The position numbers and the translations under genes were made by a program. DNA of 43,992 bases from an uncultured Pseudomonadota bacterium (GTDB lineage: Bacteria > Pseudomonadota > Alphaproteobacteria > RF32 > CAG-239): contig CACWUA010000004.1 of the NCBI GenBank assembly GCA_902763905.1, positions 1 to 43,992 on the forward strand. The letters run 5' to 3'. This document shows, piece by piece, positions 16,037 to 22,665 of this stretch. The notes under the pieces were generated by a model. The model was not told the origin of the DNA and made no database searches. It was given only the letters and a program-made list of their open reading frames with translations. Position 1 is the first letter of the stretch, and the number at the start of each line of letters is the position of its first letter.

Positions 16037-17560
16037 CTATACCTGTTTTGACGGCATAACATATCTGTATGACAACGCCTCCGCTATGTGCATCTTAGAC
16101 ACATTTTTTTCATTTTGCAAGTCTGCAATTGTTCTGGCCAGTTTTAAAGTGCGATGATAAGCTCGAGCCGACATTTTCATTTTCTCGGCAAAGCCCACCA
16201 GCAGGCTCTTTGCGTCGCTGTCCAGCTTAGTTACTTCTTCCAGAATATCTCCTTTCAACTGCGAATTTGTATGTAGATGAGGATATCCCAGTTCAATAAA
16301 TCTTTGTTGCTGAATTTTCCGCGCCGCAACCACGCGTTGGCGAATCTGTGCCGAACTTTCGCCTTTTTTGACTTCTGCCATATCCCACGGGCTCACCGGA
16401 GGTACCTGAATATGAATATCGAATCTATCCATCAGTGGACCGGATATTTTAGACTGATATTCTTCGGCACATTTCGGAGCACGTGAACATTCCTGACCGC
16501 TCACTCCGAGATATCCGCAACGACATGGATTCATTGCCGCGACCAGCTGAAAATCTGCAGGATATTGCGTATGGCAATGCACTCGAGAAATGGTTACATA
16601 GCCGGTTTCAATCGGCTGACGTAACGCCTCCAATGTAGGGCGATTAAATTCCGGCAGCTCGTCCAAGAACAAAACGCCGTTGTGTGCCAGCGAAATCTCG
16701 CCCGGTACTCCTTTGCGACCGCCACCGATAAGCGCCGGTGTCGAAGCGCTGTGGTGTGGGTCACGATAAGGACGTTCAAAGCTGATCTCGCTGTTTTTGA
16801 GTTCGCCGGCAATCGAATGAATCATACACGTTTCAAGTGCTTCTTCCGTCGTCAACGGCGGCAAAATAGTTACAAGTCGCGAAGCAAGCATTGATTTACC
16901 GGCTCCCGGAGTACCGACCATCAAGAGATTATGAGCACCGGCCGCGGCGACTTCCAGCGCACGTTTGGCAGTTTCCTGCCCTTTAACGTCGGCCATATCC
17001 AAATCGGAAACTTTTGTTTTTTTGTGCTTAACCTCCGGACGCGGCAGTTGCTGAATTCCTTTCAAGTGATTAATCAGGGCCAACAAGCTCGGGGCAGCAA
17101 TAATATCTTTCAGACCTGACCATGCCGCCTCGCCTCCCTGTGTCTCCGGACAAATCAAACCTTTATTGATGCGATTGGCATGAATAGCTACCGGCAATGC
17201 ACCGTTTATCGGCATGATTGCACCATCCAAACCGAGTTCGCCGACCACCACATAGTCTGTCACATCTTCCGCCGGCACAATTCCCATACCGGCCAGTAGC
17301 GCTAAAGCTATCGGCAAATCAAAATGCGAACCTTCTTTTAATAAGTCGGCAGGTGCTAAATTTATGGTAATGCGTTTAGCCGGAAGCTCGACTCCCATAG
17401 TATTCAGTGCCGCCCGCACGCGCTCTTTACTTTCTGCAATGGTTTTATCAGGAAGACCGACAATATTAAATACCGGCATGCCCGAAGAAATCTGCAGTTG
17501 TAAATCTACATCGAGTGTATTTAATCCGTTAAAAGCTATGGTGTTTACGCGTGCCAACAT
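16037..17560 (-). CDS. comM: ComM/YifB-family AAA+ ATPase (Mg-chelatase-like)
   Basis: About 507 residues. The N-terminus M-L-A-R-V-N-T-I-A-F-N-G-L and the Lon-protease-like S5 domain (about 1-170) precede an AAA+ Mg-chelatase domain with Walker A G-T-P-G-A-G-K-S near 215 and Walker B V-L-F-L-D-E-L-P-E-F, and a C-terminal Mg-chelatase segment (A-R-A-Y-H-R-T-L-K-L-A-R-T-I-A-D-L). ComM is a hexameric helicase promoting branch migration during natural transformation. I chose ATG 17560 rather than the GTG at 17569 because GAGG lies eight bases upstream and the family starts MLARV. It is located between a lipoprotein gene (2-base gap) and the large Cys-rich gene. Confidence 0.94.
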   Translation of the reverse strand: MLARVNTIAFNGLNTLDVDLQLQISSGMPVFNIVGLPDKTIAESKERVRAALNTMGVELPAKRITINLAPADLLKEGSHFDLPIALALLAGMGIVPAEDVTDYVVVGELGLDGAIMPINGALPVAIHANRINKGLICPETQGGEAAWSGLKDIIAAPSLLALINHLKGIQQLPRPEVKHKKTKVSDLDMADVKGQETAKRALEVAAAGAHNLLMVGTPGAGKSMLASRLVTILPPLTTEEALETCMIHSIAGELKNSEISFERPYRDPHHSASTPALIGGGRKGVPGEISLAHNGVLFLDELPEFNRPTLEALRQPIETGYVTISRVHCHTQYPADFQLVAAMNPCRCGYLGVSGQECSRAPKCAEEYQSKISGPLMDRFDIHIQVPPVSPWDMAEVKKGESSAQIRQRVVAARKIQQQRFIELGYPHLHTNSQLKGDILEEVTKLDSDAKSLLVGFAEKMKMSARAYHRTLKLARTIADLQNEKNVSKMHIAEALSYRYVMPSKQV

Positions 17561-17562
17561 TT

Positions 17563-18024
17563 TTACCACCTCGGAACTACGTCTCCTTCACGCCATCTGC
17601 GAGTCGGATAAGTACCACGCTGCAACTCATCGGCCTTTGCCGTAACTTTCGGAACCTCGGACAAACGTACATAGCATGAGCCTTCCAAGCGGCTGAGACA
17701 ATAAGCAACCTGTTCTTCGGTGCCGCGGCAATACGCTAAGACGCGTGTATTTAAATTTTGCAAAACAACTTGATTTTGCGGATATTTATTGTTCTCCACC
17801 GCCGGAAAATCACCTACCGGCCGGTCATCCTCTTCCCACGGCATATAATAGTCCACACACCCCGGAACCGTATAAGAACCCTGAGCATCATATATTGCCA
17901 CTGTGGTTTCATGACGACACTGCGGCGTATAATATTGCATAGGTTGCTGTGTTTTCTTAACTGCAGTGCAACCGGCACAAAACAGGACTAAAATCCCGAT
18001 AAAAAGCATATTTAATCGTTTCAT
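17563..18024 (-). CDS. Small lipoprotein, function unknown
   Basis: A 153-residue protein with a lipoprotein signal peptide ending L-V-L-F-C-A-G-C (lipid-modified Cys near 19). The mature part is rich in Cys, Tyr and Pro (for example Y-T-P-Q-C-R-H-E-T-T-V-A-I-Y-D and V-P-G-C-V-D-Y-Y-M-P-W-E-E), with no family that I recognise. It begins the comM operon; its stop is 2 bases before the comM ATG. The shared Cys/Pro-rich style suggests it works in the envelope with the large protein two genes downstream; that is inference. Confidence 0.75.
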   Translation of the reverse strand: MKRLNMLFIGILVLFCAGCTAVKKTQQPMQYYTPQCRHETTVAIYDAQGSYTVPGCVDYYMPWEEDDRPVGDFPAVENNKYPQNQVVLQNLNTRVLAYCRGTEEQVAYCLSRLEGSCYVRLSEVPKVTAKADELQRGTYPTRRWREGDVVPRW

Positions 18025-18107
18025 TTGACACCTTAAACATATATTTCTTTGCCCTTACGATATACCCAAAGTGTTAAAATAATGTTTATATTCTGCGGCA
18101 TATATAA

Positions 18108-18135
18108 CAAAAAACCCGCCGAATAACTCGACGGG
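18108..18135 (-). terminator. Terminator of the 18160-18891 lipoprotein gene
   Basis: CCCGTCG (minus 18135-18129) pairs with CGGCGGG (18121-18115) with one mismatch, followed by TTTTTTG on the minus strand. Confidence 0.75.
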
Positions 18136-18159
18136 CAGTAATGTGTATGCAATAAAAAA

Positions 18160-18891
18160 TCAATTTTTATCACTGTAAGCACAATCAAATTTAATTTTAT
18201 TAATATACCGAGTCTTTGTTTTATCATATACCTTATAGGTCGGACTGACGCCATCTTTTTGCACAACTGCCTGCTCCTCCCTTATATCAAATTCCCCTAT
18301 TGAACCATCTTTGAGTGGAAGTAATTTACTAACTTTAACCGTATCCCCTTTGTGTAATCCTTGCTCCAGTTTTTTATCTTCAACCATTTTTTTCACTTTT
18401 TCAAAGTGCTCTACTTTCCTGTCCAATGCTTCCACCTCAGATATAGAGATGGTAACATCTTGAGGTATCTCTTTAAACTCTTTGCGACGAATTGTAACAC
18501 CATCATGTTCCTCAATATTTGTTTTTCTTATCTTTTGTGCTTTTTCATAAATCGGATTAATCAATTTTGAACCGATAACGCGTGTTGTGTGTAAGTCAGA
18601 TTCTGTTTCATAAACCCACTCTACACTGCGTAAAACGGAATCTTTCTTTTCATACGGTATTTTATTCTTTTCCAAAAATTCTTTGATTGTTTGTGTATCG
18701 GCAATAGGGTCAGTTTCTCCCCGCGATATATTTTGCCAACGTGTCGTGGATATTTCTCCGGCCATGGTATTAAGAACTTGATCTGGAGATATAGCTTTTT
18801 TTTCTTTATTTTCACCGCCGAAACCGCACGATGTTAACAATGTTGTTAAGGCACCGATGGTAAACGTTTTGATTTTGTCTTTCCAGTTCAT
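18160..18891 (-). CDS. Lipoprotein, function unknown
   Basis: A 243-residue protein with a lipobox L-L-T-S-C at about 17-21. The mature chain is highly charged (Lys/Glu-rich) and largely helical to about residue 175, then has a beta-rich tail (H-K-G-D-T-V-K-V-S-K-L-L-P-L, then Y-K-V-Y-D-K-T-K-T-R-Y). I do not recognise a family. It has its own terminator, and AGGAGATAAT lies before the ATG. It is less GC-rich than the neighbouring comM. Confidence 0.75.
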   Translation of the reverse strand: MNWKDKIKTFTIGALTTLLTSCGFGGENKEKKAISPDQVLNTMAGEISTTRWQNISRGETDPIADTQTIKEFLEKNKIPYEKKDSVLRSVEWVYETESDLHTTRVIGSKLINPIYEKAQKIRKTNIEEHDGVTIRRKEFKEIPQDVTISISEVEALDRKVEHFEKVKKMVEDKKLEQGLHKGDTVKVSKLLPLKDGSIGEFDIREEQAVVQKDGVSPTYKVYDKTKTRYINKIKFDCAYSDKN

Positions 18892-18991
18892 GATATTATC
18901 TCCTTAATATGCTATATTAATCTAATTTTACCTGTTCCATACAATTTTGTCAAGCTTTTTTTACGAAAAAACTTTTTGCGAAAAAAAACAC

Positions 18992-19019
18992 TTGCATTTG
19001 CCGCAAATTTATGTATATT
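18992..19019 (+). promoter_or_regulatory. Promoter of the rpsF operon
   Basis: TTGCAT (18992-18997) and TATATT (19014-19019) with a 16-base spacer, leaving an approximately 110-base leader before rpsF. Confidence 0.5.
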
Positions 19020-19033
19020 AACGCTTGTCCCTT

Positions 19034-19079
19034 GCCGGATGCAGCGTCATTCGGCTATACATTAACCGGCCGATGTTGC
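19034..19079 (+). promoter_or_regulatory. rpsF-operon leader with pseudoknot potential (candidate S6:S18 control element)
   Basis: GCCGGAT (19034-19040) pairs with ATTCGGC (19049-19055) to form a hairpin whose loop GCAGCGTC (19041-19048) is complementary, with G-U pairs, to GATGTTGC (19072-19079). CCG triplets occur at 19035-19037 and in A-A-C-C-G-G-C-C-G at 19064-19072. S6:S18 is known to bind CCG-containing leaders of rpsF operons in many bacteria; assigning this leader to that class is inference. Confidence 0.5.
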
Positions 19080-19137
19080 GTCAGAAGTGCCGCGGCGTCT
19101 GCCATTTGTTGAGTAATCCATAAGGAGATATTAAAAT

Positions 19138-19476
19138 ATGGCTAACTATGAAAGCGTGCTGATTGCACGTCAAGACCTTGGTGCCGCACAAGTTAATTCT
19201 CTCGTTTCTGATTTGAGCGAAGTGATTAAAAAAGAAGGCGGCGAGGTCGTAAAAGTTGATAATTGGGGTTTGAAAAATCTCGCTTATCGCATTAAGAAAA
19301 ACCGCAAAGGTCACTATGTTTTGTTAAACATTGTTGCTCCGTCCAGTGCAATTTCCGAATATGAAAGACTTATCCGCTTAAACGAAGATGTTATTCGTTA
19401 TATGACGGTTAAAGTTGATGAGTTCAACAACGAAACTGCAGATATCGAAGAAGATTCTGCCGTTGCCGAAGCTTAA
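19138..19476 (+). CDS. rpsF: Small ribosomal subunit protein bS6
   Basis: A 112-residue S6 with the family start M-A-N-Y-E-S-V-L-I-A-R-Q and the conserved W-G-L-K-N-L-A-Y-R-I-K-K near 42-53 and Y-E-R-L-I-R-L-N-E-D-V-I-R-Y near 79-92. S6 forms a dimer with S18 on the platform of the 30S subunit. AAGGAG lies upstream of the ATG. The tail (residues 97-112) is acidic, as is common in alphaproteobacteria. It is the first gene of the rpsF-rpsR-rplI operon. Confidence 0.97.
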   Translation: MANYESVLIARQDLGAAQVNSLVSDLSEVIKKEGGEVVKVDNWGLKNLAYRIKKNRKGHYVLLNIVAPSSAISEYERLIRLNEDVIRYMTVKVDEFNNETADIEEDSAVAEA

Positions 19477-19488
19477 GGAGATTTAACA

Positions 19489-19713
19489 ATGGCTAAACAA
19501 ACATTTTTCAAAAGAAAATCTTGTCCGTTTTCGGGCGAAAATGCGCTGAAAATTGACTATAAAGATGTTAAATTGCTTTCACGCTACATTTCGGAAAAAG
19601 GTAAAATTATTCCGTCGCGTATCACTTCTGTTTCGGCTAAAAAGCAAAGAGAATTGGCTCGCGCCATCAAACGCGCCCGCTATATCGCTTTGTTGCCGTA
19701 TGTTGCTATGTAG
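19489..19713 (+). CDS. rpsR: Small ribosomal subunit protein bS18
   Basis: A 74-residue S18. The core [23 protein letters not shown] near 24-46 and [15 protein letters not shown] near 51-65 are diagnostic. It partners S6 on the 30S platform. It starts 12 bases after rpsF with AAGGAG before the ATG. Length and sequence are normal. Confidence 0.97.
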   Translation: MAKQTFFKRKSCPFSGENALKIDYKDVKLLSRYISEKGKIIPSRITSVSAKKQRELARAIKRARYIALLPYVAM

Positions 19714-19722
19714 GAGGGTATC

Positions 19723-20208
19723 ATGGAAGTTATTTTACTCGAACACATCGAAAAATTAGGCCGTATGGGCGACAAAGTAAACGTTAAAACCGGTTATGCC
19801 CGTAACTATTTGTTGCCGCAAAAGAAAGCTTTGCGCGCTACCGATGCCAACATTGCTTATTTTGAAGCACAAAAAGCGGCATTGGAATTGCACAACCAAG
19901 AACTTTTGGGCAAGGCGTCCGAATTGGCGGCTTCTTTGAACGGATTTAACGCAATTCTGATTCGTCAAGCTGCGGAAACCGGCCAACTTTACGGTTCCGT
20001 AACGATTCGTGACATTGCTTCGGCTATTAAAGAAGCTGGCTTCAATGTTGAACGTCGCTACATTTATTTGGAAAAGCCGATTAAAGATTTGGGCATTTAC
20101 CAAGTAAAATTGAACCTGCATCCGGAGGTAACGCAAACCATTTTGGTAAACGTTGCCAGAAGTTCGGAAGAAGCTAAAAAGCAGGCGAAAGCATATAATC
20201 AAGAATAA
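19723..20208 (+). CDS. rplI: Large ribosomal subunit protein bL9
   Basis: A 161-residue L9. The N-terminal RNA-binding domain M-E-V-I-L-L-E-H-I-E-K-L-G-R-M-G-D and G-Y-A-R-N-Y-L-L-P-Q near 25-34 are highly conserved; a long connecting helix and C-terminal domain (G-Q-L-Y-G-S-V-T-I-R-D-I) follow. It binds domain V of 23S rRNA at the base of the L1 stalk. GGAGGG precedes the ATG at good spacing. The operon ends at a strong terminator at 20236-20266. Confidence 0.97.
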   Translation: MEVILLEHIEKLGRMGDKVNVKTGYARNYLLPQKKALRATDANIAYFEAQKAALELHNQELLGKASELAASLNGFNAILIRQAAETGQLYGSVTIRDIASAIKEAGFNVERRYIYLEKPIKDLGIYQVKLNLHPEVTQTILVNVARSSEEAKKQAKAYNQE

Positions 20209-20235
20209 TTTGTTTCTTGAAAAGCACAACTCAGA

Positions 20236-20266
20236 ATCCCCGATTACAGAATCGGGGATTTTTTAT
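20236..20266 (+). terminator. Terminator of rpsF-rpsR-rplI
   Basis: AATCCCCGATT (20236-20246) and AATCGGGGATT (20251-20261) form an 11-bp stem with a 4-base loop, followed by seven T. Confidence 0.92.
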
Positions 20267-20281
20267 GCGGAAAAATTTATC

Positions 20282-20310
20282 TTGACAGAAAATGATTTTT
20301 ATCCTATTTT
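20282..20310 (+). promoter_or_regulatory. Strong sigma-70 promoter for the acyl-carrier-protein-like gene
   Basis: A consensus TTGACA (20282-20287), a 17-base spacer and TATTTT (20305-20310). The predicted start of transcription is near 20317, giving about 50 bases of very AT-rich leader. Confidence 0.7.
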
Positions 20311-20365
20311 TGCGGGTAGAAATTTTATAGTTTATGTATTTTTAATTTTTTATTATGATTTTATT

Positions 20366-20644
20366 ATGAAAAAACTTTTAACTGTTGACGATGTGCGCAA
20401 AGCCATTGACGAATTGGGAGATCCCGAACTTTCTTGTGAGGTTGAAGATATGTCTGACGAGGATTTGTTGGGGAAAAGTTTTGAGCATGATTTCATGCTT
20501 GACAGCCTTGAGATCGTGACTGTCACGATGAATCTCGAGCGTGACCATCATCTCAGCGTGCCGGATGAAGCCGTTACGAATTTTAAGCTAAACGGTAGCA
20601 CGGTGAAGGCATTGCTTGATGAATACAACAAGGCGATTGTTTGA
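20366..20644 (+). CDS. Acyl carrier protein-like protein
   Basis: A 92-residue acidic protein with the phosphopantetheine attachment motif L-D-S-L-E (Ser 47) followed by the helix V-T-V-T-M-N-L-E. Length and charge fit an ACP. It is not beside fab genes, so a specialised ACP, or one for lipid or secondary chemistry, is as likely as the housekeeping one. The start at 20366 (M-K-K-L-L) was chosen; the longer frame from 20153 would overlap rplI and its terminator. No Shine-Dalgarno sequence is visible in the AT-rich leader. A 9-bp stem terminator follows. Confidence 0.85.
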   Translation: MKKLLTVDDVRKAIDELGDPELSCEVEDMSDEDLLGKSFEHDFMLDSLEIVTVTMNLERDHHLSVPDEAVTNFKLNGSTVKALLDEYNKAIV

Positions 20645-20654
20645 TTTATGCCGT

Positions 20655-20692
20655 CCGGATATGTTTTATTGCATATCCGGCGATTTTGTTTT
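20655..20692 (+). terminator. Terminator of the ACP-like gene
   Basis: CCGGATATG (20655-20663) pairs perfectly with CATATCCGG (20672-20680), followed by CGATTTTGTTTT. Confidence 0.8.
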
Positions 20693-20846
20693 ATGGCTCA
20701 TTTTAAAATTTTGCTGATTTTTATTAATCTTCGTCGCATAGAATAATGCCTGTTATATCCATCAATGTTTTTTTATTGCGCTAAATATCGCTAAAATTGT
20801 TTTACAGAGTCTATTTTATGAAATTGCACAATGTCATAAAAAATGC

Positions 20847-20875
20847 TTGCGTAAATGAAAATATGGGTATATACA
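20847..20875 (+). promoter_or_regulatory. Probable tRNA-Ser promoter
   Basis: TTGCGT (20847-20852) and TATACA (20870-20875) with a 17-base spacer, about 16 bases before the mature 5' end of the tRNA. Confidence 0.5.
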
Positions 20876-20890
20876 GTGTTTGGTTTATAT

Positions 20891-20981
20891 GGATAGATGG
20901 CCGAGTGGTCGAAGGCGCACGATTGGAAATCGTGTGTACCTCTAAAGGGTACCGTGAGTTCGAATCTCACTCTATCCGCCA
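20891..20981 (+). tRNA. tRNA-Ser (anticodon GGA)
   Basis: A 91-base class II tRNA. The acceptor stem GGATAGA/TCTATCC, anticodon stem CACGA/TCGTG with loop TTGGAAA (anticodon GGA, reading UCC/UCU), a long variable arm GTACC-TCTAAA-GGGTAC and the T arm GTGAG-TTCGAAT-CTCAC are all intact. G73 and an encoded CCA end it. A terminator hairpin lies 14 bases downstream. Confidence 0.97.
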
Positions 20982-20994
20982 ATAGAACAAATGA

Positions 20995-21018
20995 AGCACC
21001 CTTGCGGTGCTTTTTTTG
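20995..21018 (+). terminator. Terminator after tRNA-Ser
   Basis: AGCACC (20995-21000), loop CTTGC, GGTGCT (21006-21011), then a run of seven T. Confidence 0.9.
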
Positions 21019-21062
21019 TTTTAGACGTGATGAGTGGGAGAAGAACTCACGGGAAATTACTG

Positions 21063-21101
21063 ACATTTTAACTTTGGCGAATCTGCAACATTTTAACTTT
21101 G
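21063..21101 (+). repeat. Two 14-base direct repeats upstream of the structured RNA promoter
   Basis: ACATTTTAACTTTG occurs at 21063-21076 and again at 21088-21101, exactly 25 bases apart and 25 bases before the -35 box at 21126. The spacing suggests a regulator-binding pair, but no factor is known. Confidence 0.6.
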
Positions 21102-21125
21102 TTACTACTGCTATATAAAAACATC

Positions 21126-21154
21126 TTGACACTTATGTCACTCTAAAATACTAT
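21126..21154 (+). promoter_or_regulatory. Sigma-70 promoter of the structured RNA / lipoprotein leader
   Basis: A consensus TTGACA (21126-21131), a 17-base spacer and TACTAT (21149-21154). Transcription would start at about 21161, which is also the first base of a predicted closing helix. Confidence 0.75.
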
Positions 21155-21160
21155 AAATTT

Positions 21161-21412
21161 GTTCGGTTTATTCCGAAAAGTGCCTGAAAAGGTGCGGAGC
21201 TGTCAGAAGCTCTTACACATAGCGGTGTCGGATATACATCGTCAAAATATCGTCTTGTTGTACAAGCGACTATGCTTATATCCCCCGATTGAAACTCTTG
21301 TTTTGATCGGGGAGCTTATAGCGTATGTCCAAGATTTTCTAAAGGCTATAAGGTCATTTCTATGTGTATGATTTCTGAACTCCCCGATCACCTTTTTCAG
21401 GGTGATTTTTTT
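21161..21412 (+). ncRNA. Structured RNA with terminator: leader of a lipoprotein gene or stand-alone small RNA
   Basis: About 250 bases folding into a consistent multi-helix plan: closing GTTCGG/CTGAAC (21161-21166/21375-21380), a GAAA-capped hairpin 21180-21195, hairpin GAGCT/AGCTC 21197-21212, ACACATAG/CTATGTGT (21215-21222/21360-21367), GGATATAC/GTATGTCC (21230-21237/21323-21330, one G-U), hairpin 21254-21266, and a rod with CCCCGAT/ATCGGGG (21283-21289/21306-21312). It ends in a terminator: ATCACC/GGTGAT (21387-21392/21401-21406) then T-rich. GATCGGGGAG (21305-21314) can instead pair perfectly with CTCCCCGATC (21380-21389), which would break the terminator. The lipoprotein ATG is at 21433, so read-through control is plausible. 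I cannot assign it to 6S, SRP, RNase P, tmRNA or a named riboswitch. Confidence 0.65.
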
Positions 21413-21432
21413 ATTTTGAACGGAGAGTTTTC

Positions 21433-22017
21433 ATGAAAAAAATATTTTTAATATTGCCAATTTTGCTAAGCGCTTGCGGTACGATTTTTAACGGCACAAC
21501 CCAAACGATGACTTTTGATTCAAATGTAAAAGATGTGAAAATCTATGTTAATAATCAATTGATTTGCAGTCAAACTCCTTGTACTATTGATGTTGACAGA
21601 GAATCTTCCACAATGATTGTAACTGCCAAAAAAGAAGGATATAAAGACGGTTTGGTTAACGTAAAATCAAAAATCAACGGCACAACTTGGTTTAACATAT
21701 TGTTCTCTTATGGATTTACCACCGACTTTGCCATGGGCGGAATGTGGAAATACACGCAGGACGGAGTTTATATAAATATGGAACCGGAAAATATGCAACA
21801 GGCAGAAGCAAAGCAATTCCGCAAAGATTCAAAAATTCGCGCATTCAGCCTATATAACTTTAAAGATTTGCAGTTAGAAGCGGCAACGCATAAGAAAGGC
21901 GAATATACTAAGGCTTTGGCTGAGTTAACCAATTTAAATCCCGATGATTTACATTCTTTGATTGCTGCATCGCAAACAGAGGTTGCGTTGGCGCATAGGC
22001 TGACCGCAGTTAATTAA
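21433..22017 (+). CDS. Lipoprotein with a PEGA-like domain
   Basis: A 194-residue lipoprotein (L-L-S-A-C-G, Cys near 15). The first half of the mature chain, V-K-I-Y-V-N-N-Q-L-I-C-S-Q-T-P-C-T-I-D-V followed by I-V-T-A-K-K-E-G-Y-K, has the strand pattern of PEGA or carbohydrate-binding-like beta sandwiches. The middle has a hydrophobic G-T-T-W-F-N-I-L-F-S-Y-G-F-T-T-D-F-A-M-G segment found in outer-membrane lipoproteins of this style. The tail is helical. CGGAGAG precedes the ATG, 8 bases after the T-tract of the upstream terminator, so expression should depend on read-through of the leader. Function unknown. Confidence 0.75.
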   Translation: MKKIFLILPILLSACGTIFNGTTQTMTFDSNVKDVKIYVNNQLICSQTPCTIDVDRESSTMIVTAKKEGYKDGLVNVKSKINGTTWFNILFSYGFTTDFAMGGMWKYTQDGVYINMEPENMQQAEAKQFRKDSKIRAFSLYNFKDLQLEAATHKKGEYTKALAELTNLNPDDLHSLIAASQTEVALAHRLTAVN

Positions 22018-22020
22018 ATT

Positions 22021-22053
22021 AAAAACCGCCGAGCTAACAACTCAGCGGTTTTT
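22021..22053. terminator. Bidirectional terminator between convergent lipoprotein genes
   Basis: AAAAACCGC-C-GAG and CTC-A-GCGGTTTTT form a long stem around a 7-base loop, flanked by A and T runs usable in both directions. Confidence 0.88.
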
Positions 22054-22080
22054 CTTTCCCGAAATATTATTCAAAAATTA

Positions 22081-22536
22081 TCAATAATAAGGGATAATTC
22101 TCGAAGTTGCGCCGTTAATCAGCATACATCTCTGACCGGCCGAAAGCAAAGTATCCGTACCTTGTGTCACGCTGTAAATCTGACCGCTGTCGGTACGAAC
22201 CACATATTCGTAACCGCTTTGGCTCATCATTTGATCTTGCGCCATAGCGCCGACCGCCATACCGGCTAAAGCACCGCCGATGGCACCGATGGCATGCGAG
22301 CTGCTGCCGTGACCAATGGTTGAACCTGCCACACCGCCTGCCACGCCGCCGAGTAAACCGCCGGTAGAATTATCACTGCTGTTGACATTTACTTGACGAA
22401 CCGACATTACCGTGCACGGAAAACCGTTGCTGGCTTGGCGAACAGAGCCGTAATCATAGTCGTTACTACCGATGCGCGGAGCACAAGCGGCAACTGCCAA
22501 AATAATCGGAACGGCGAATAATATTGCTTTTTTCAT
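22081..22536 (-). CDS. Glycine-zipper outer-membrane lipoprotein (SlyB/Pcp-like)
   Basis: A 151-residue lipoprotein with lipobox L-A-V-A-A-C-A (Cys near 18). A glycine-zipper helix pair lies at about 59-96 (G-G-L-L-G-G-V-A-G-G-V-A-G-S-T-I-G and A-I-G-A-I-G-G-A-L-A-G-M-A-V-G-A), followed by a small beta domain (Y-E-Y-V-V-R-T-D-S-G-Q-I-Y-S-V-T). This is the layout of the SlyB/17-kDa surface antigen family in the outer membrane, which stabilise the envelope. It stands alone between two convergent and divergent neighbours. Confidence 0.85.
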   Translation of the reverse strand: MKKAILFAVPIILAVAACAPRIGSNDYDYGSVRQASNGFPCTVMSVRQVNVNSSDNSTGGLLGGVAGGVAGSTIGHGSSSHAIGAIGGALAGMAVGAMAQDQMMSQSGYEYVVRTDSGQIYSVTQGTDTLLSAGQRCMLINGATSRIIPYY

Positions 22537-22665
22537 TGCGTATCTCCTAAATATTAACTATATACATAATTATCCATAACTTTTTTGTTGTCAAGACTAG
22601 ACAATTAAATATCAATGTTATATAGTGCATAAAATTTTGATTTTTAAAACTTATCAGAGGGAAAA

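Noticed and set aside
20153-20365. N-terminal extension of the ACP-like gene
   Set aside because: It overlaps rplI, the rplI terminator and the new promoter; the ACP domain begins at 20366.
21159-21371. 70-codon frame starting TTG on the plus strand
   Set aside because: It starts at the predicted transcription start with no ribosome-binding site and runs through conserved-looking RNA helices; the sequence is better explained as structured RNA.
21161-21412. Assignment of this RNA to tmRNA, RNase P or SRP RNA
   Set aside because: No CCA-ended tRNA-like domain, no RNase P core (GAGGAAAGTCC type) and no SRP GGAA/AGCAG symmetric loop motif can be seen.
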